Notes: a model not told the origin generated them from the sequence alone. A DNA stretch of 34,157 nucleotides from Parvibaculum sp. (GCA_019635965.1 JAHBYK010000025.1:1-34157), one strand, 5' to 3'; shown: positions 1-7,764, counted from the stretch's first letter. Numbers and translations are program-made.

Positions 1-1
1 G

Positions 2-646
2 CTGCGCCACGGCATCTATGCGACCTTCATGGCAAAGCCCTATGAGGGCGAGCCCGGCAGCGCCATGCATATCCACCAGTCGATCGTGAGCGCGGAGACG
101 GGCGACAATCTCTTTGCGACGAAGCAGGGCAAGGACACGAAGCTCTTTCTCGGCTACATCGCCGGCCTTCAGAAATTCCTGCCCGATGCGATGGCCCTGA
201 TCGCGCCGAACGTCAATTCCTACCGCCGCATCGTGCGCGACCATGCCGCCCCCATCAACACCCATTGGGGCCATGAAAACCGCACCGTGGGCCTGCGCGT
301 GCCCGAAGCGCGCCGTCAGGGCCGCCGCGTCGAGAACCGCGTGCCGGGCGCCGATGCGAACCCCTATCTCGCCATCGCCACCTCGCTCGCCTGCGGCTAT
401 ATCGGCATGGTGAACGACCTCAAGCCGACCAAGGAAATGACGGGCAACGCCTATGACAGCAAACGCTTCGCGCTGCCCCGCCACCTCCTCGACGCGCTCG
501 ACAATCTGCGCACCGCCAGCGAACTCAAGGAAGTGCTCGGCCAGGATTTCGTGACGCTCTACATGGACGTGAAACTCACCGAACACGAAGCCTATCAGCA
601 GGTGATCTCCGCCTGGGAGCGCGAGCATCTGCTCTTGAACGTGTGA
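2..646 (+). CDS. Glutamine synthetase family protein, C-terminal part (5' end outside window)
   Basis: The open frame runs in from the left edge, so only the last 214 residues are visible. They contain the GSAMHIHQS segment of the glutamine synthetase catalytic barrel (metal and glutamate ligands), then NRTVGLRVP and the ENRVPGADANPYLA block that closes the active site. The family makes gamma-glutamyl amides from glutamate, ATP and an amine or ammonia. A class III aminotransferase follows at 1947 on the same strand, as in polyamine-catabolic loci, so a gamma-glutamylpolyamine synthetase (PuuA/SpuI-like) is more likely than housekeeping GlnA; this is inference from context. An ATG at 29 lies inside conserved sequence (YATFMAKPYEGEPG) and is internal, not the start. 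The next gene, at 686, looks inserted between this gene and the aminotransferase. Confidence 0.9.
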   Translation: MRHGIYATFMAKPYEGEPGSAMHIHQSIVSAETGDNLFATKQGKDTKLFLGYIAGLQKFLPDAMALIAPNVNSYRRIVRDHAAPINTHWGHENRTVGLRVPEARRQGRRVENRVPGADANPYLAIATSLACGYIGMVNDLKPTKEMTGNAYDSKRFALPRHLLDALDNLRTASELKEVLGQDFVTLYMDVKLTEHEAYQQVISAWEREHLLLNV

Positions 647-685
647 GGCGGCCGAAGTCGAAACGTTAAATTCGGACCTTTCTCA

Positions 686-1732
686 ATGATCTACCTGAAA
701 ACGTCTTCAGGATTCCGCCGGATGGATGCTGTGCCTTTTGGGTGCGAGCAACAACTTCATGATGCGCTTGTTGAATGTCCCGCACTAGTACTTGTGGACG
801 GAGAAACCGTGATGCAGGTCGTCGGAAGCAAGGTGAAGCTGGATGGCGATGAAGCCGATATCGTACTTCTAGACGGGGACATGCTCCTGACCGTTGTTGA
901 AGTTAAGCTTCAAACAAATGGTGATGCTCGACGAACCATCGTTGGTCAAGTTTTTGACTATGTCTCATCACTTGCTCAAATGTCTTTTGATCAGCTTGAT
1001 GAACAAGTTGACGGTGCGCTAACCAAAGCTGTGGAAAAACTCAGCGCGGATGCCGACAATGAAATTGCATTCGAGGAATCAAGAAAGAAATGCGGAGCTT
1101 TCCTCAAAGCAGGAAATATAAGAGTGGCGATTGTCGTCGATGAAGCACCCAACAAGCTCATTAGAATTATGCAGTATCTCTCCGACCAATCGAACCTCGA
1201 CATCAGACTTGTCAGAATTAAACAGTACATCAATGAAGAAGACCAAAAAATGTACGTGCCGGAGATACTTGTTTGCTCTGCATCTGGCAAGACACTCCTC
1301 CCGGCAATGAACCAGACAAACGAAAAGCTTATCGCCGCTGTAGAAAAATTTGAGGACAAACTGGGTGATCAAGGGAGGGTTGTTGGAACTGGTTCGACCT
1401 ATCGACAAGTTCAGATTTTGGATTGGCCGAGATTGGTTCACTACGAATTTATGCACTCAAAGCGCAACAGCACTCTGAGCGCGGAACTCCACGTCGAGGA
1501 CGCAAAGCAGAAGAGATTGACCGATGCTCTTCCTGGGATTGCACAATCGATCAAGTCGGGATTCGGTTCGAACAACGTTGTGTACGACTCCAGTTGGTCG
1601 AATGGCAAAGGTCGTATCAGACTCGTTTTTCCCGATGATGTAGAACCTTCAGCTGTTTCGGACGCGATGGCCGAGCTAATTCAAGCAACCAAAGAGAAAG
1701 TATCTGGAATCTTGGATTTTCCTCATAGATAG
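686..1732 (+). CDS. Hypothetical protein with PD-(D/E)XK / QxxxY nuclease-like N-terminus
   Basis: A 348-residue protein I cannot assign to a named family. Its N-terminal 100 residues carry a plausible restriction-endonuclease-like core: E21 in an early helix, D58 at a strand end, E72-V-K74 on the next strand (D-X13-EVK), then Q88-x3-Y92, the QxxxY helix seen in RecB/Cas4- and NucS-type nucleases. The rest (about 110-348) has no motif I recognise. The stretch is visibly AT-richer and uses more AT-ending codons than the flanking genes. It sits alone between a glutamine synthetase and an aminotransferase that are usually neighbours, which suggests acquisition by transfer. No signal peptide or membrane segment is seen. 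A DNA-processing or defence role is inference; loss of activity cannot be excluded. Confidence 0.75.
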   Translation: MIYLKTSSGFRRMDAVPFGCEQQLHDALVECPALVLVDGETVMQVVGSKVKLDGDEADIVLLDGDMLLTVVEVKLQTNGDARRTIVGQVFDYVSSLAQMSFDQLDEQVDGALTKAVEKLSADADNEIAFEESRKKCGAFLKAGNIRVAIVVDEAPNKLIRIMQYLSDQSNLDIRLVRIKQYINEEDQKMYVPEILVCSASGKTLLPAMNQTNEKLIAAVEKFEDKLGDQGRVVGTGSTYRQVQILDWPRLVHYEFMHSKRNSTLSAELHVEDAKQKRLTDALPGIAQSIKSGFGSNNVVYDSSWSNGKGRIRLVFPDDVEPSAVSDAMAELIQATKEKVSGILDFPHR

Positions 1733-1776
1733 ATTTGCGAGATGGAATCTTCCTAATCCAAGGCTATACTCACCCC

Positions 1777-1869
1777 ATGACCAGCGATGCCTTCACACCT
1801 GCCGCGCGGATGCGGCTCGCCAAGCGCGAGTTGCTGATCCTCTGCGCCCGCATCGGCTATAATCCGTAA
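1777..1869 (+). CDS. Possible 30-residue small ORF
   Basis: ATG at 1777 opens a 30-codon frame ending TAA at 1869, starting MTSDAFTPAARM and ending ARIGYNP. Codon use is GC-rich like the chromosome, unlike the AT-rich gene just upstream. A TATACT (1764-1769) lies 7 bp before the ATG and could be a -10 element of a leaderless transcript, but no convincing -35 or Shine-Dalgarno is present. It may be a mini-protein, a remnant of a gene broken by the neighbouring insertion, or chance. Confidence 0.22.
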   Translation: MTSDAFTPAARMRLAKRELLILCARIGYNP

Positions 1870-1946
1870 ATCCGCTCCGGCGCGGCCTCCCGCGAGGCTG
1901 CGCCCTTCCGCATCTCTCTTTCATTCGGAACACGGAGCAAAATCCC

Positions 1947-3329
1947 ATGTCGCAGACAGCCACGATCTCGAACCAGACCAAACGCTGGCAGGAGATGGAC
2001 GCCGCCCATCACCTCCACCCCTTCACGACGCACAAGGACCTCGCTGCCAAGGGCGCGCGCGTCATCACCCATGCCGAAGGTGTCTATCTCTATGACTCGG
2101 AAGGAAACCGCATCATTGACGGCATGGCCGGCCTCTGGTGCGTGCAGGTCGGCTATGGCCGCGAGGAACTGGCGCAGGCGGGCTACAAGGCGCTGAAGGA
2201 GCTGTCCTACTACAACAACTTCTTCCAGACGACGAACCCCTACGCCGCCGAACTGTCGCAGAAACTTTCCGAAGTCTGCCCGAAAGGCATCGACCGTTTC
2301 TTCTTTGCCAATTCCGGTTCCGAAGGAAACGACAGCGCGGTGAAGATCATCCGCTATTTCTGGAACCTGCAGGGCAAGCCCAACAAGAAACTCTTCATCG
2401 CCCGCAAGAAGGCCTATCACGGCGTGACCATGGTGGCGGCCTCGCTTTCGGGCCTGACGCATATGCATCCGCAGGCCGACCTGCCCATGCCAGGCTTCCA
2501 CCATGTCGAATGCCCGGACTGGTTCGCCGAAGGCGGCGACCGCACGCCGGAGGAGCACGGCCTCATCACCGCGCGCAGCCTTGAGGAAAAGATTCTCGAG
2601 CTTGGCGCCGAGAATGTCGCCGCCTTTGTCGCCGAACCGGTGCAGGGTGCCGGCGGCCTCATTATCCCGCCCGCGAACTACTGGGCGGAAATCCAGCGCA
2701 TCTGCCGCAAATACGATGTGCTGCTCCATGTCGATGAAGTGATCTGCGGCTTCGGCCGCACCGGCAAGTGGTTCGGCTCGGACACATTCGGCATCGAGCC
2801 CGACATGATCAACATGGCGAAGGGCCTTTCCTCCGGCTATCAGCCGATCGCCGCCGTCGGCCTTGGCAAGCGCGTCGGCGACGTGATCTTCAATTCGGAC
2901 GAGGAGTGGTCGCACGGCTTCACCTATTCCGGCCACCCGGTCGCGGCCGCCGTGGCGCTCGCCAATCTCGAACTCATGCAGAAGGAAAAGCTCGTCGAAA
3001 AGGCGGGCGGCGCCACCGGCGCGCATTTCCAGAAGCGGCTTGCCAAGCTTGCCGGTCATCCACTGGTCGGCCAGACGCGTGGTGTCGGCCTCCTTGGCGC
3101 CATCGAACTCGTCAAGAACAAGAAGACCCGCGAGAAATTCCCCGATGTCGGCAGCACCGGCGCGATCTGCCGCAATCATTGTTTCTCGAACGGCCTCATC
3201 ATGCGCGCCATCGGCGACACCATGGTGCTGAGCCCGCCGCTGACCATCACGGAAAGCGAGCTCGACGAGCTTTTCGGCCTCGCGCGGCGCTGCATCGACC
3301 TGACGGCGAAAGACCTCGGCGTTTCCTGA
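1947..3329 (+). CDS. Class III (omega) aminotransferase, PLP-dependent, polyamine/omega-amino acid type
   Basis: 460 residues, full length for subgroup III aminotransferases. Visible features are LWCVQVGYG and the NSGSEGND phosphate-binding loop (122-129), aromatic Y157-H158-G, VAEPVQGAGG (228-237), D263 in HVDEVICGFGRTG (contact to the PLP pyridine nitrogen), and the Schiff-base lysine K292 in NMAKGLSSGYQP. Conserved THKDL and HGFTYSGHP segments match putrescine-pyruvate (SpuC-like) and beta-alanine-pyruvate aminotransferases; the sequence alone does not fix the amine donor. ATG at 1947 has GGAG at 1934-1937. With the upstream glutamine-synthetase-family gene it probably forms a polyamine degradation locus, interrupted by the nuclease-like insert. 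Expected cytosolic. Confidence 0.92.
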   Translation: MSQTATISNQTKRWQEMDAAHHLHPFTTHKDLAAKGARVITHAEGVYLYDSEGNRIIDGMAGLWCVQVGYGREELAQAGYKALKELSYYNNFFQTTNPYAAELSQKLSEVCPKGIDRFFFANSGSEGNDSAVKIIRYFWNLQGKPNKKLFIARKKAYHGVTMVAASLSGLTHMHPQADLPMPGFHHVECPDWFAEGGDRTPEEHGLITARSLEEKILELGAENVAAFVAEPVQGAGGLIIPPANYWAEIQRICRKYDVLLHVDEVICGFGRTGKWFGSDTFGIEPDMINMAKGLSSGYQPIAAVGLGKRVGDVIFNSDEEWSHGFTYSGHPVAAAVALANLELMQKEKLVEKAGGATGAHFQKRLAKLAGHPLVGQTRGVGLLGAIELVKNKKTREKFPDVGSTGAICRNHCFSNGLIMRAIGDTMVLSPPLTITESELDELFGLARRCIDLTAKDLGVS

Positions 3330-3646
3330 GCCTTTCCGGGCCGGGCGCCTTGCGGCGGTTTGTCGCAGGCGCCCCGCCCGCTTGGCCCGGCCCGCTCAAG
3401 CCCCTGAGAACATGGAGTAATTTCGTGTGAGCGGAAGGGAAACCCGCCGATTCATCTTTCGTTAAAGCGCATATTGAAGACCGGCATTCCCAAACCTATC
3501 TACTCAACTATGAGGGCCGGGCAACTGGCCGCCCGGGTGACCTGCCCCCCGCTCACCCACGCGGCGCCTCTGGCCCCCTCCGGCACCGGTCTTCCCCTCC
3601 CGGTGCCACGCGCGAAATGCGCTGTTGCGCCCCGCCCTCCCCCGGC

Positions 3647-3668
3647 GGGGCGCAACTTTTTGCGCCCC
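3647..3668. repeat. Perfect hairpin GGGGCGCAA-CTTT-TTGCGCCCC
   Basis: Nine-base arms at 3647-3655 and 3660-3668 around a four-base loop. The right-arm sequence TTGCGCCCC also occurs at 3625-3633, and a near copy of the left arm (GGGGCGCA) at 3691-3698, so the element is partly repeated over about 100 bp. It could end transcription between the aminotransferase and the next gene, but the expected T-tract after the stem is missing. Confidence 0.55.
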
Positions 3669-3709
3669 GCCTTCCTTGTTCAAAGAGTGGGGGGCGCAGC
3701 TTTTTTGCG

Positions 3710-3724
3710 GGGCGCTTTGCGCCC
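3710..3724. repeat. Hairpin GGGCGC-TTT-GCGCCC
   Basis: Six-base perfect arms (3710-3715 and 3719-3724) with a TTT loop, preceded by a six-T run at 3701-3706. Together with GGGGCGCAGC at 3691 the T-run resembles a degenerate terminator. It lies about 50 bp upstream of the gene starting at 3776, so an effect on that gene's leader is also possible. Confidence 0.4.
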
Positions 3725-3775
3725 GCCCACCCTAAGCGGTTAATCTCCCCCACCCTTCCCCATGAATCGGGCCTC

Positions 3776-4399
3776 ATGTCTCGCTTTTCCGACCCATCCG
3801 GCGACGCCACCCATCTGATTTCCGATGCCGAGCTCGACGAGCTGGAACAGGAAATCCCGATCCTTGCCGGCATCCGCCGCTTCGGCGAGGAAGCCGTCAA
3901 CATGCCCTGGTTCTCGAAGCTTGGCCGCCCGCTCGACCGCGAGGTGAAGGCGCTGGCGCGCTCCTATCTCGACGAACTCGGCTTTCCCGATGCGGAGCCC
4001 GCCCGCATCCGCGACTGGGTGGAAGCTGCCGACGCCGCCATGACGCTCGACATCGACCCCGCCCATTGGGAAGCGGAAGAAAGCCTGCGCGCGAGCCTTG
4101 CCGCCGACGCGCTCGGCATTCTGAGCGAGGACGCGCTCAACATCGCCATGACCCATGTTTCCGCGCTGCTCGGCGACCGCGTCCGCGCCGCCGTGGAAGA
4201 GGCATCGGATTTCTGGGAAGTGGACGATGTGGAACTCCTGAATGCGGCGGCGGGTGCGGCGCTTCATGCCGCGCATGGCGCAGCGCTTTCGCTTGTCGCG
4301 GGCGCCGGCGACGGCCACCCCTTCCGCCGCAAATTCGCGCTCTTCACGCGCGGCCGCTGGCCCATCGGTATCGCCGGCCTCACTTTCAATATTTTCTGA
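3776..4399 (+). CDS. Hypothetical protein, 207 aa, acidic, helix-rich
   Basis: I do not recognise the family. From ATG 3776 (MSRFSDPSG) the protein is acidic, with long predicted helices and no signal peptide. Its alanine-rich stretch around 160-178 ends in small residues rather than a convincing membrane segment. The frame is open further upstream to 3617, but that extension is translated C/G-rich hairpin sequence and is rejected. Codon use matches the chromosome. The stop lies inside the first copy of a 12-bp direct repeat, and the exonuclease III gene starts 40 bp downstream, so the two may be cotranscribed. Confidence 0.75.
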   Translation: MSRFSDPSGDATHLISDAELDELEQEIPILAGIRRFGEEAVNMPWFSKLGRPLDREVKALARSYLDELGFPDAEPARIRDWVEAADAAMTLDIDPAHWEAEESLRASLAADALGILSEDALNIAMTHVSALLGDRVRAAVEEASDFWEVDDVELLNAAAGAALHAAHGAALSLVAGAGDGHPFRRKFALFTRGRWPIGIAGLTFNIF

Positions 4400-4421
4400 G
4401 ACTGGCAACATTTTCTGAGAC
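4391..4421. repeat. 12-bp direct repeat ATTTTCTGAGAC, two copies 19 bp apart
   Basis: Identical copies at 4391-4402 and 4410-4421, separated by 7 bp (tggcaac). The first contains the TGA stop of the preceding gene and the second ends next to the ribosome-binding region of the exonuclease III gene. It looks like a small tandem duplication of the 3' end of the preceding gene. Confidence 0.7.
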
Positions 4422-4439
4422 AGGGAACGGAACAGACCA

Positions 4440-5246
4440 TTGGATATCAAGATTGCGACCTGGAACATCAATTCCGTCCGTCTGCGGATCAATCTTGTGG
4501 AGCAACTGCTCGCCGAGGAAAAACCCGATGTACTCTGCCTGCAGGAAATCAAATGCATCAACGACGCCTTCCCCCTGAAAGCGATCAGGAAGGCAGGCTA
4601 TGAGCATGTCGCCATCCACGGCCAGAAGGGCTATCACGGCGTCGCAACGCTGAGCAAAATTCCCTTCAAGAAGATCGAGAGCCGCGACTTTTGCGAGAAG
4701 GGCGATTGCCGCCACATCGCAACCGATCTCGATCTGCCGGGCGGGCTGCGCATCCATAATTTCTATGTGCCCGCCGGCGGCGACGAGCCCGACCCGAAGA
4801 TCAACGGCAAGTTCGCCCACAAGCTCGACTTCGTGCGCGAAATGACCTCGCTCTTCGGCAAGCAGCGCAACAAGGCCTCGAACCGCATGGTGCTGGTCGG
4901 CGATCTCAACATTGCCCCGCTCGAACACGACGTCTGGTCGCACAAGCAGCTTCTGAAAGTCGTCAGCCATACGCCGGTCGAGGTGGACCTCATGAACGAG
5001 CTATACGCCTCGCATGACTGGGTCGATGTGATGCGCCGCTTCGTGCCGGAAACGGAGAAGCTCTATTCCTGGTGGAGCTACCGCGCCAAGGACTGGCTCG
5101 CCGCCGATCGCGGCCGCCGCCTCGATCATATCTGGGTGACGCCCGCGCTGGCCGAGGCGCCGCTTGCCATGCATGTCCGCAAGGATGTGAGGGGGTGGGA
5201 GCGGGCGTCGGACCATGCGCCGGTCATCGCGGCGCTGAGGCTTTGA
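4440..5246 (+). CDS. xth: Exodeoxyribonuclease III (AP endonuclease, Xth family)
   Basis: 268 residues, the usual length for ExoA/XthA. It removes nucleotides 3' to 5' from duplex DNA and cuts at abasic sites in base-excision repair. All family motifs are visible: WNINS (8-12), metal ligand E36 in LQEIK, Y109, D155 and N157 in GDLNIAP, WWSYR (211-215), RLDHIWVT with D229/H230, and the catalytic S257-D258-H259. The start is TTG at 4440, giving (M)DIKIATWNIN exactly as expected for the fold; AGGGAACGGA at 4422-4431 serves as Shine-Dalgarno. No in-frame ATG exists nearby that would keep the first beta strand. The enzyme is cytosolic. Confidence 0.95.
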   Translation: MDIKIATWNINSVRLRINLVEQLLAEEKPDVLCLQEIKCINDAFPLKAIRKAGYEHVAIHGQKGYHGVATLSKIPFKKIESRDFCEKGDCRHIATDLDLPGGLRIHNFYVPAGGDEPDPKINGKFAHKLDFVREMTSLFGKQRNKASNRMVLVGDLNIAPLEHDVWSHKQLLKVVSHTPVEVDLMNELYASHDWVDVMRRFVPETEKLYSWWSYRAKDWLAADRGRRLDHIWVTPALAEAPLAMHVRKDVRGWERASDHAPVIAALRL

Positions 5247-5353
5247 GCTGGGGGCCAGCCTTCGGGGGTGAAGCGCCTCCCGTCGCCCGCTCCTGGGGTT
5301 CCTACCTGTCTGTCGCCGTCCGGGCATTGGGGGGCGCCCGGCGGTTATTCTCG

Positions 5354-5390
5354 TTAGGGTAGATACCCAATATTAGGGTATTGACCCTAT
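5354..5390. promoter_or_regulatory. Two tandem palindromic operators, probably for the adjacent TetR protein
   Basis: Two inverted repeats spaced exactly 19 bp apart: GGGTA-GA-TACCC (5357-5368) and TAGGGT-ATTG-ACCCTA (5374-5389). Both are introduced by TTAGGGTA (5354-5361 and 5373-5380). They lie 88-120 bp upstream of the TetR gene start. Two same-face dyads of about this size are typical of TetR-family autoregulation. TTGACC at 5381-5386 inside the second dyad could be a -35 box that bound repressor would cover. The assignment to this regulator is inference. Confidence 0.6.
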
Positions 5391-5477
5391 CTGCGCAAGG
5401 GGGCACGGTGCGGCCTGCCCGGGCGGAAGCCCGCGCCGCCGCAACGGCAAGAAAAATAAAGGCTGCGAAGACGCTCT

Positions 5478-6101
5478 ATGGCACCGAAAACAAAGGATAA
5501 AATTCTCACCGCGAGCCTCAGGCTCTTCAACGAGAACGGCTATGACGCCGTCACGACGGCGCGCATCGCCGAGGCGGTGGGCATTTCCGAAGGCAATCTC
5601 TGGTACCACTTCCGCACCAAGCGCGATCTCGTGAAGGCGCATCAGCTGGCGCTTTTCGAGCAGATCGACAAGCGCCTCGCCATTAGCTCGACGCCCGAAA
5701 CCGTGCTGGAGAATTACGCCCTCTTCAACCGCGCCGTCTTCGAGGAGGTCTGGACCTACCAGTATCTCTACCGCGACCAGGCGGAATATGGCCGCACCTC
5801 GCCCGAGCTCGAGGACAAGGTGCACAATGTCTATGAGATGACGACGGCCATGCTGATCCGCTTCTTCCGCCACATGATCGAGGCAGGCCACCTCGCCATG
5901 CCGGAAGATGAGCTTGCGCCGCTGGCCGACAATACCTGGATGGTGATCCGCTACTGGCCGAGCTTCCTGCGCGAGACGCGCCGCATCGTGAAGCTCGACA
6001 AGGCCGCCCTCAATGCCGGCATCCGCCACCACTTCGCGCTTTTCGAAACGCATCTGACGGCACAGGCGCGGCGCTACTTCGAGAAGAACGCCTACGCGTG
6101 A
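5478..6101 (+). CDS. TetR/AcrR family transcriptional regulator
   Basis: 207 residues. The N-terminal domain (about 5-55) is a classic TetR helix-turn-helix: TKDKILTASLRLF, then GYDAVTTARIAEAVGISEGNLWYHFRTK, where GNLWYHF is the recognition helix with the family's Y-H-F signature. The C-terminal half (60-207) is all helical and would bind a ligand and dimerise; its ligand cannot be read from the sequence. ATG at 5478 follows a purine-rich leader (aagaaaaataaaggctgcg). The tandem palindromes at 5354-5390 suggest self-repression. Thioesterase and acyl-CoA-type genes nearby make a fatty-acyl-related ligand conceivable, but the nearest one is convergent, so the regulon is unknown. Confidence 0.9.
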   Translation: MAPKTKDKILTASLRLFNENGYDAVTTARIAEAVGISEGNLWYHFRTKRDLVKAHQLALFEQIDKRLAISSTPETVLENYALFNRAVFEEVWTYQYLYRDQAEYGRTSPELEDKVHNVYEMTTAMLIRFFRHMIEAGHLAMPEDELAPLADNTWMVIRYWPSFLRETRRIVKLDKAALNAGIRHHFALFETHLTAQARRYFEKNAYA

Positions 6102-6107
6102 GGGGTA

Positions 6108-6587
6108 TCAGCCCTCCGGCTTCTCTTTCTTCTTCAGCGTCACGAAGGTCGCCGTCGAGCTTCCCGTCGCCAGCAGCTTGCCGCTTTCCTCATCCACCAG
6201 CTCGCCTTCGATGAAGCCGACCGACTTGCCGCGCTTGATGACGCGGCCCGTGCCGATGATGCGGCCCGGCCGCGCCGCATTGAGCATCGAGACTTTCAGT
6301 TCGAGCGTCGGCGAGATCTGACCCCATTCGAGATCGAGCCCGACCGCAAGGCTCATCACATCGTCGAGCATGGCGGCGACCATGCCACCCTGGATGCCGC
6401 CCCACATGTTGCAGAGTTCGGCGCTCGCATTGAACGCGACCTTGACGGTGCGGCTCTCCTTGTCGGCATCGAGAATTTCGAGCCCGAGATAGCGGCTCGC
6501 CGGCGCCATGCGCTTGAAGACCGCCTGAATGTTCGGCGGCCAGTCCGCCTTCGGTGCCTGTGCCTCTTTTGCCTGACCGTCGCTCAT
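6108..6587 (-). CDS. PaaI-type hotdog-fold thioesterase
   Basis: 159 residues. The hotdog core carries the PaaI signature N60-MWGGIQGG(61-68) followed by D75/D76 on the central helix (x-G-G-x6-D), matching the Asn/Gly/Asp active site of this acyl-CoA thioesterase subfamily. The family hydrolyses acyl- or aryl-acyl-CoA in the cytosol; the natural substrate is not evident. Its ATG (6585-6587) overlaps the stop of the upstream cNMP-binding gene by four bases, so the two are very likely cotranscribed and translationally coupled. It ends 6 bp from the convergent TetR gene. The C-terminal tail is lysine-rich (KKKEKPEG). Confidence 0.88.
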   Translation of the reverse strand: MSDGQAKEAQAPKADWPPNIQAVFKRMAPASRYLGLEILDADKESRTVKVAFNASAELCNMWGGIQGGMVAAMLDDVMSLAVGLDLEWGQISPTLELKVSMLNAARPGRIIGTGRVIKRGKSVGFIEGELVDEESGKLLATGSSTATFVTLKKKEKPEG

Positions 6588-7069
6588 TCCCGTCCCTGCC
6601 CTTTTTTGTCGTCGTCCCTGCCGAGCCGCGAGCGCAGCCGGGCGAGATCCTCGCCGATCGCCTCCAGCCGGTCGGCCACGCGGCCCGCAACCGAAGCCGC
6701 CATTTCCGGGAACTCGCCCATCAGCCGCTGGAACATGTCCCGCCCTATCCGCAGCACATGAAGCGAGGTCACGGCGCGCAGCGTGGTGCGCCGCCGCTCC
6801 GGCTCGAAGAGAGCCGTTTCGCCGATGAGCTCGCCCCTGTCAAGCCGGTGCACTTCCGGTTCGCCCGCCGCACCATGCGTAAGCATAACCGCCTCGCCCT
6901 CCAGGATCAGATAGGCGCAGTTGGCCTCATCCCCCTCATGGAAGAGCGTCGCGCCCGGCGCATATTCCCGCCGCTCGCAGGTGAAGGCCACGACCTCGAG
7001 CCGCACCGGATCGAGGCCGGCGAAGAGATCGAGCTTTTGCAGCATCTGCGTGGCGGGTTCGAGGCTCAT
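6584..7069 (-). CDS. Cyclic nucleotide-binding (CAP effector) domain protein, no DNA-binding domain
   Basis: 161 residues with one cNMP-binding beta-roll (about 12-125). Visible are LFAGLDPVRL, the GATLFHEGDEA strand pair, LEGEAVML, and the phosphate-binding cassette GELIGETALFEPERRRTTLRA (79-99), whose Arg-Thr pair is the usual cyclic-phosphate contact. No helix-turn-helix follows, only a charged helix, so it is not a CRP/FNR regulator; it may sense cNMP or act by protein contact. The frame is open much further upstream (to 7720), but that part is antisense to the gene at 7193; M at 7069 begins the conserved domain. It is coupled to the downstream thioesterase by a 4-base overlap. Confidence 0.82.
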   Translation of the reverse strand: MSLEPATQMLQKLDLFAGLDPVRLEVVAFTCERREYAPGATLFHEGDEANCAYLILEGEAVMLTHGAAGEPEVHRLDRGELIGETALFEPERRRTTLRAVTSLHVLRIGRDMFQRLMGEFPEMAASVAGRVADRLEAIGEDLARLRSRLGRDDDKKGQGRE

Positions 7070-7192
7070 GCGAAAATCATAGCGAAGCACCGCCGCCCTG
7101 TCGCGGGGCGCGGATTTGCACCGGAAGCCCCCCGCCGCTAAGAAGGGTAGCCCGGCGCAAGCCGGACGCAATGCCCGAGCCAGAGCCAGATC

Positions 7193-7657
7193 ATGACGCA
7201 AGAAACGCCTGAAATCGTCTGGGACTTCCCCTCCCCCTTCATCTACGAAACAAGGGTGGAGAAGCAACATATCGACGATTTTCAGCATACGAACAATGTC
7301 GTCTATCTGACCTGGATGGCAAAGACCGCATGGGAACACTCCAAGGCCCTCGGATTGGATTTCGCGGCCTATGCGAAGATCAATCGCGGCATGGTCGTCC
7401 GCCGCCACGAGCTCGAATATCTGGCCGCCAGCCGCGAGGGCGAACGGGTGCTGATCGGCACATGGATTACGGGGAATGACGGGCGGCTGCGGCTTCGCCG
7501 CCGCTTCCAGATGGTGAATGGCGACACTGGCGAAACGCTGCTGCGCGGCCTTTCCGACTTTGTCTGCATCAACATCGCAACCGGCCGGGCGACGCGAATG
7601 CCGCCGGAATTCGTCTCCACCTATGCGCTCACCGCCAATGTTGAGGGCGATAACTGA
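7193..7657 (+). CDS. Acyl-CoA thioesterase, 4HBT/YbgC-like hotdog fold
   Basis: 154 residues. The N-terminal block VEKQHIDDFQHTNNVVYL contains the 4-hydroxybenzoyl-CoA thioesterase signature: D28/D29, H32, N34-N35 and Y38 (D-x3-H-x-N-N-x2-Y). Next come the typical MVVRRHELEYL strand and the GETLLRG strand. It should hydrolyse acyl-CoA thioesters in the cytosol; the substrate is unknown. It is transcribed divergently from the cNMP-binding/PaaI thioesterase pair, with 123 bp between. Two unrelated hotdog thioesterases this close together suggest a shared role in acyl-CoA turnover, which is inference. Confidence 0.88.
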   Translation: MTQETPEIVWDFPSPFIYETRVEKQHIDDFQHTNNVVYLTWMAKTAWEHSKALGLDFAAYAKINRGMVVRRHELEYLAASREGERVLIGTWITGNDGRLRLRRRFQMVNGDTGETLLRGLSDFVCINIATGRATRMPPEFVSTYALTANVEGDN

Positions 7658-7764
7658 GAGCGGGTACGCCGTAACCCTGCGTCGAAACGTCCGGTTGGAA
7701 TCTGCAGGCCAAGAAGGCACATCATGGCCACACGTTACCGATGCGATTGCCCGAGGAGATGGCC

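Larger units (their letters stand above)
3330..3775. other. 446-bp intergenic region with GC-rich hairpins
   Basis: No convincing gene. A possible frame at 3474-3743 is proline- and arginine-rich low-complexity translation of C-runs and I do not accept it. The right half holds several TTGCGCCCC/GGGGCGCA blocks that form hairpins, listed separately. A GGGCGG-type inverted pair around 3518-3537 (cgggc...gcccg) could end transcription of the aminotransferase, but no T-tract follows. Confidence 0.6.

Noticed and set aside
1857..3179. 440-residue open frame opposite the aminotransferase
   Set aside because: Antisense shadow; composition rich in Arg, Gly and Ala and without domains.
3474..3743. 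89-residue frame in the gap before the hypothetical gene
   Set aside because: Proline-rich translation of C-runs and hairpin arms, no ribosome-binding site.
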